The notes beneath the pieces are model-generated. The model was not told the origin of the DNA and ran no database searches. It saw only the letters and a program-made list of their open reading frames with translations. A DNA stretch of 8,747 bases from JBBDWJ01 sp040902925 (lineage in GTDB: Bacteria; Acidobacteriota; Terriglobia; Bryobacterales; UBA6623): NCBI GenBank assembly GCA_040902925.1, contig JBBDWJ010000036.1:1-8747 (forward strand). Direction: 5' to 3'. A program made the position numbers and the translations under genes. Positions 5,859-8,747 of this stretch are shown one piece after another (the stretch's first letter is position 1; every line of letters begins with the position of its first letter).

Positions 5859-6983
5859 TTACGCTCGATAGAGGGAACAAACGCAGCGCCGGCAAGTCTC
5901 ATTCGTCGCTATGTCGAGATTTTTCCGGAATTCGACCGCCGCCGGCCCGTTCAGGACTTCACGAAGGCCGCTGCTGCCGAGATTCCCCAAAGGGGCGTGA
6001 AAGAAACACGGCCGGACGCTGCCGTCGCTTTCGACTACCGCCGACACCCAGGGAGCATTGCACCGCGGGGCTACCGGCGTTTCCTGGCCAAGGCTGGCCC
6101 GAAAATGGTGCGCCAGACGGCGGAGTTTCACTTCCTGTTCGCGGATATAGCCGCGTTCGATCTCGGCGCGATAGTCGCGCAATAGGCTGCCGATTTCCGC
6201 ATCCAGAGCGTCGATTTCCTCGTTGGAGAGGGCGACGCGCGCCTGTTCCTCGGCGGTCCAGCCGGCCGGGCGATTGAAGGCGGCGGAGGTCAGATCAGCG
6301 GCCAAGAACGAAATCGAGTCGAGCCCGAGATCAATGGCTGTTACGACGGTTCGGCGCAACTCGCGGTGATTCTCGCGCTGCACGGTGCAACGCGCGGCCA
6401 CAGGGTAACTGGGGCGCTCGCGCCGCAAGGCTTTGACGCCGTCGGCGAGCCTCGCGAAGGCTCCCGGAACCCTTCGAACGCGGTCATGCACGGCCGGGGG
6501 GCCATCGAGCGAAACGATCACGTCGTCGACGGACTGCGCGATGCTGGCGGCGTTTTCGGCCAGCAGCAGCCCGGTGGTAAGAATCGTGGTGCGAATGCCG
6601 CAGCCGCGCAGCAGCGTTGTCAGCCGGAACAGATCGCTGTGCATCAACGGTTCACCGCCCGAGAAGACCACCCACTCGACGCCTAGCGCGCGAATGTCCT
6701 CCAGGTGGTGCTGCAAGTCGGCCGTAGTGATCTCCTCGACAGAGGTCACTTTCCAGATGTCGCACATCACGCAGCGGCAATTGCAGCGGCTGTGGGGATA
6801 AAGGATCAGAATCGGAAGAGCGGTGATTGCGTGAGCGAGCGATGGCGCCGCGTGCTGCGAATCGCCGTGCCTCGGCTCCGCCGGCGACGGCTGCTCGGGA
6901 GAGTGCGAAATGCTGGGCGACATGCGGGGAAGGGAATCGGCTGATGCCGACTCGACTCGCCGTGCCGTCGCCTTGCCCCTCAT
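5859..6983 (-). CDS. Radical SAM/SPASM-type protein
   Basis: A 374-residue cytoplasmic radical SAM enzyme. A low-complexity Ser/Pro/His-rich N-terminus (1-55) precedes the barrel. C67, C71 and C74 in CNCRCVMC hold the SAM cluster. SGGEP (108-112) binds SAM, and DDVIVSLDG (153-161) is typical of MoaA/PqqE-like members. The C-terminus has C308, then CX12GX4C to C326, and ETCRRCVC with C364, C367 and C369. This is the SPASM/twitch arrangement for one or two auxiliary Fe-S clusters. Such enzymes modify peptides, proteins or small molecules; the substrate here is unknown, and no precursor peptide gene was recognised nearby. The start at 6983 is chosen because its ATG overlaps the stop of the amidohydrolase gene (ATGA, 6983-6980) and a GAGG lies about 10 nt upstream. 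The later ATG at 6923 lacks a ribosome site. Co-translated with the upstream gene. Confidence 0.88.
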   Translation of the reverse strand: MRGKATARRVESASADSLPRMSPSISHSPEQPSPAEPRHGDSQHAAPSLAHAITALPILILYPHSRCNCRCVMCDIWKVTSVEEITTADLQHHLEDIRALGVEWVVFSGGEPLMHSDLFRLTTLLRGCGIRTTILTTGLLLAENAASIAQSVDDVIVSLDGPPAVHDRVRRVPGAFARLADGVKALRRERPSYPVAARCTVQRENHRELRRTVVTAIDLGLDSISFLAADLTSAAFNRPAGWTAEEQARVALSNEEIDALDAEIGSLLRDYRAEIERGYIREQEVKLRRLAHHFRASLGQETPVAPRCNAPWVSAVVESDGSVRPCFFHAPLGNLGSSGLREVLNGPAAVEFRKNLDIATNETCRRCVCSLYRA

Positions 6984-8218
6984 TCGCAAGAATCCTCGAG
7001 AGCTTTGCCGGCCAGTCGAATTGGTTGTTCGGAACCCAGCGCGCGTCGCGCTGAAGCGAGCAACCCGGCCACGCTGGCATCGACCAGGCACGGCGCGCGC
7101 CCGGCGACCTTGATGCGTTGCAGGCTCCGGGTGACGGACGCGTCCAGGCGGTCCACGAAGGCTTCGGCGACGAGCTTGATCTCGCCGCCCACCATCACCA
7201 GCAAAAGCTGTGGAACTTTTCCGCTGGTGAGAGCCTCGCAGGGAGAGTGGCCGGAATCGGCGATCGCGATCAGGTCGGCCACACCCCCTTCCGTCAGTCT
7301 ACCCTCGCCATTTTCGAGCCGTAGAACCCCCGCGGCTGTAGTGGTGACCATTTCGTAAAGCCGTTCGGGCGGAACGATTCCCAGGCGGCTGGCGAACCGC
7401 AGTTCGTCCAGCAGGTCGCCTTCCCCGGTGAGCGCGGAGTCGGTGGCCAGCGCGACCGGGATGCTCTTGCCAAAGATCGGCGTGCTCAGGGTCGCGCCGA
7501 GCGTAAAAAGATTCGAGCTCGGGCACCACACGACGGCCGCGCCTCGCCGCTCGATCAGCGCCAGCCCTTCGTAGTCGAGCGCAACGCCGTGGATGAGCAC
7601 GCTACGGTTGGTTAGCGCGCCCATGGCGTCGAGTTCGTGGATTTCGCTGCGTCCTTCGGCATCGGTCGCCTCGCCGAGATGGAGGATGAACGGCTCGCCG
7701 GCGGGCGTGGCGGCAAAGCGAGCCGCGACGTCGCCGCCAAAGTCGAACGAATGAGCCCATCCATAGCGCCGCAAGACGCGAACCGGGAAGCGGCTGTCGA
7801 AGACGGCCGCCTCGTAGGGGTTGTGATGGCAGACCGTGGTGACACCGCCCAAGAGGTTTTTTAGTCCGCCCCACAGCAGCCGTTCTGACTTTGGGATTTG
7901 AAGATGCTCTCGAACCGGAGGATCGCTGGGACGGTAAACAGCCGCGGCCCATTCGCGCGCGTTGCGGAAAGGACCTTGACCGAGCCGGGGGAACAAGCTG
8001 AACTCCAGGTGGTCGTGGGCGTTTACCAGCCCAGGGAGGAGCAGGCAGCCGTCAAGGCGGATCACATTCTCCGGCTCGAGGCCGCCGCCCGGAGGGTCGA
8101 GGCGAACGATCTTGCGCCCGTCGGTTGTGAGGTCGAGCGGTTGAGCTTGTTGGGGTCCCAAGCCAACACGGGCTCCTCGAAGAGCCCATCGTTCACCGCC
8201 ATCGATTGAAGCGCTCAT
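6980..8218 (-). CDS. Amidohydrolase-superfamily enzyme (ATZ/TRZ/deaminase-like)
   Basis: A 412-residue metal-dependent hydrolase or deaminase. An N-terminal beta-sandwich segment ends in LPGLVNAHDHLEF, where H68 and H70 form the HxH metal site. Further ligands along the TIM barrel are H180 with E183 (FILHLGEA), H210 (VLIHGVA) and D260 (LATDSALTGEGD). This HxH-H-H-D set with HxxE is typical of the cytosine deaminase/chlorohydrolase/aminofutalosine deaminase branch with a single metal. The returning sandwich is GRLTEGGVADLIAI (306-319). About 65 residues follow it (from VAEAFVDRL), longer than a minimal member. The substrate cannot be named; it could be an N-heterocycle or an amide. It is first in the operon and coupled by a 4-nt overlap to the radical SAM gene. 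ATG 8218 has no clear ribosome site, so the mRNA may be leaderless or the true start may lie slightly inside. Confidence 0.88.
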   Translation of the reverse strand: MSASIDGGERWALRGARVGLGPQQAQPLDLTTDGRKIVRLDPPGGGLEPENVIRLDGCLLLPGLVNAHDHLEFSLFPRLGQGPFRNAREWAAAVYRPSDPPVREHLQIPKSERLLWGGLKNLLGGVTTVCHHNPYEAAVFDSRFPVRVLRRYGWAHSFDFGGDVAARFAATPAGEPFILHLGEATDAEGRSEIHELDAMGALTNRSVLIHGVALDYEGLALIERRGAAVVWCPSSNLFTLGATLSTPIFGKSIPVALATDSALTGEGDLLDELRFASRLGIVPPERLYEMVTTTAAGVLRLENGEGRLTEGGVADLIAIADSGHSPCEALTSGKVPQLLLVMVGGEIKLVAEAFVDRLDASVTRSLQRIKVAGRAPCLVDASVAGLLASARRALGSEQPIRLAGKALEDSCE

Positions 8219-8243
8219 CCGGGCTTAGTTTACATGCATGAAT

Positions 8244-8747
8244 GGCAGTGGCGGATGGACTGCCAGAAAGCGCCGGGATAAACCGGCAGGGAGTAGGGGA
8301 TGCAAGAGCCCCACAGTGAAGGAGTAGCGAACCACGCTGACCTCGTGTCATGCGCCGGCGATGGCGACATCGCGGGTGAAGCGTTGATAGAGGCACTGGC
8401 GGGCCGGCTTATCGAGCCGCGAAATCCCGAATTCCGGGCGCCGACCCTGTTGACAGAAGGGGAAGGCCACATCGTTCACCGCGCTAGCGCGAGCGGCGGA
8501 CGAGCCCGGCGCGGTCGAAGAACCCGAGCACGTCAGGAAACTCTCTGCACGAGAACCGGGAGACCTCGGCGATGCCTGCGGCGAAGAGCAGGCCGGTGGG
8601 GGAAGGCGCAAGCCGCAATCCCCATGTGTACGTCGCCGAGGAGTCGGAGCGGGGAAGTGTACCGATGAAGGACTGGAACAAAGATGGGCAACCGTCGGCG
8701 GAGAGTCTGGAGGGAAGGCCCCGCGCCAAGGAGAACGACCCGACATC
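8244..8747 (+). ncRNA. Group II intron, 5' part (domain I onward), runs off the window
   Basis: About 420 non-coding bases fold into dense short hairpins and lead into an intron-type reverse transcriptase start. Visible pairings are 8243-8249/8259-8265, 8272-8276/8283-8287, 8296-8299/8309-8312, 8405-8409/8415-8419 and a 12-bp palindrome at 8480-8491. A multi-branch unit is closed by CCTCGGCGA (8564-8572) with TCGCCGAGG (8633-8641). It encloses 8574-8579/8588-8593 and a stem at 8598-8601/8620-8623 whose inner GGC/GCC (8605-8607/8612-8614) carries a GCAA tetraloop. GNRA loops and such branching are typical of domain I to III of group II introns. The exact 5' splice site is not fixed: no perfect GTGYG is obvious, and the given start is only where the hairpins begin. 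Domains V and VI lie beyond the window. The intron is oriented opposite to the amidohydrolase operon and starts close to its first codon. Confidence 0.75.
8665..8747 (+). CDS. ltrA: Group II intron reverse transcriptase/maturase, N-terminal fragment
   Basis: ATG 8665 opens a frame reading MKDWNKDGQPSAESLEG, then RPRAKENDPTS, to the window edge (27 full codons). Intron-encoded reverse transcriptases of the LtrA type often start with such a hydrophilic, poorly conserved leader containing a GRP.TKEN-like segment just before the first RT motif (RT-0). No RT catalytic motif (YADD) falls inside the window, so the call rests on this leader plus the intron RNA structure upstream. A GGGGAAG (8651-8657) serves as a possible ribosome site 7 nt upstream. 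Such proteins bind the intron RNA, help it splice, and drive retrohoming into DNA. Whether this copy is intact cannot be seen. Confidence 0.65.
   Translation, partial: MKDWNKDGQPSAESLEGRPRAKENDPT

Noticed and set aside
5859..8218. Futalosine menaquinone pathway pair (aminofutalosine deaminase with MqnE/MqnC)
   Set aside because: The radical SAM protein has SPASM cysteines and a MoaA/PqqE-like cluster segment, unlike the CofH-like MqnC/MqnE.
1..8747. CRISPR arrays, tRNA or rRNA genes
   Set aside because: No regularly spaced repeats and no tRNA cloverleaf or rRNA-like segments were seen on either strand.

Overview
The window is GC-rich, with strong G/C bias at third codon positions. It carries metabolic genes on both strands, cut by two mobile-element remnants. 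The mix (an acyl-CoA dehydrogenase of the FHPAN type, a B12-binding radical SAM protein, a YjbR-fold protein, a DUF1697 protein, a secreted S1/P1 nuclease, and a radical SAM/SPASM plus amidohydrolase pair) is compatible with a soil-type bacterium such as an acidobacterium (Bryobacter/Solibacter relatives). That taxonomic guess is inference from gene content only.

Layout. 1-216 holds no convincing gene. 217-1422 (-) is an acyl-CoA dehydrogenase-fold flavoenzyme. 1423-2191 is a divergent intergenic region. It contains a 403-bp, internally deleted IS4-type element at 1535-1937, with perfect terminal inverted repeats, the last ~45 codons of its transposase, and a flanking 10-bp direct repeat. 2192-4890 (+) is a co-directional run: B12-binding radical SAM protein, MmcQ/YjbR-family protein and DUF1697 protein. 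It converges on a minus-strand operon. Read in its own direction from 8218 down to 4943, that operon encodes an amidohydrolase, a radical SAM/SPASM protein joined to it by an ATGA stop/start overlap, and a signal-peptide-bearing S1/P1 nuclease that probably starts at TTG. Upstream of that operon, on the opposite strand, is the 5' part of a group II intron (about 8244 to the window end). It shows domain I hairpins and the first 27 codons of its reverse transcriptase/maturase, which runs off the window.

How it fits together. No complete known system is visible. The most suggestive unit is the translationally coupled amidohydrolase/radical SAM pair, which may form two steps on a small molecule or peptide; the substrate cannot be read from sequence. 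The B12-radical SAM enzyme is a well-formed member of a family whose reaction I cannot name. The mobile elements sit in the two regions where promoters would be expected: between the divergent genes, and just upstream of the amidohydrolase operon. They could therefore affect expression. None of this was checked against a database.
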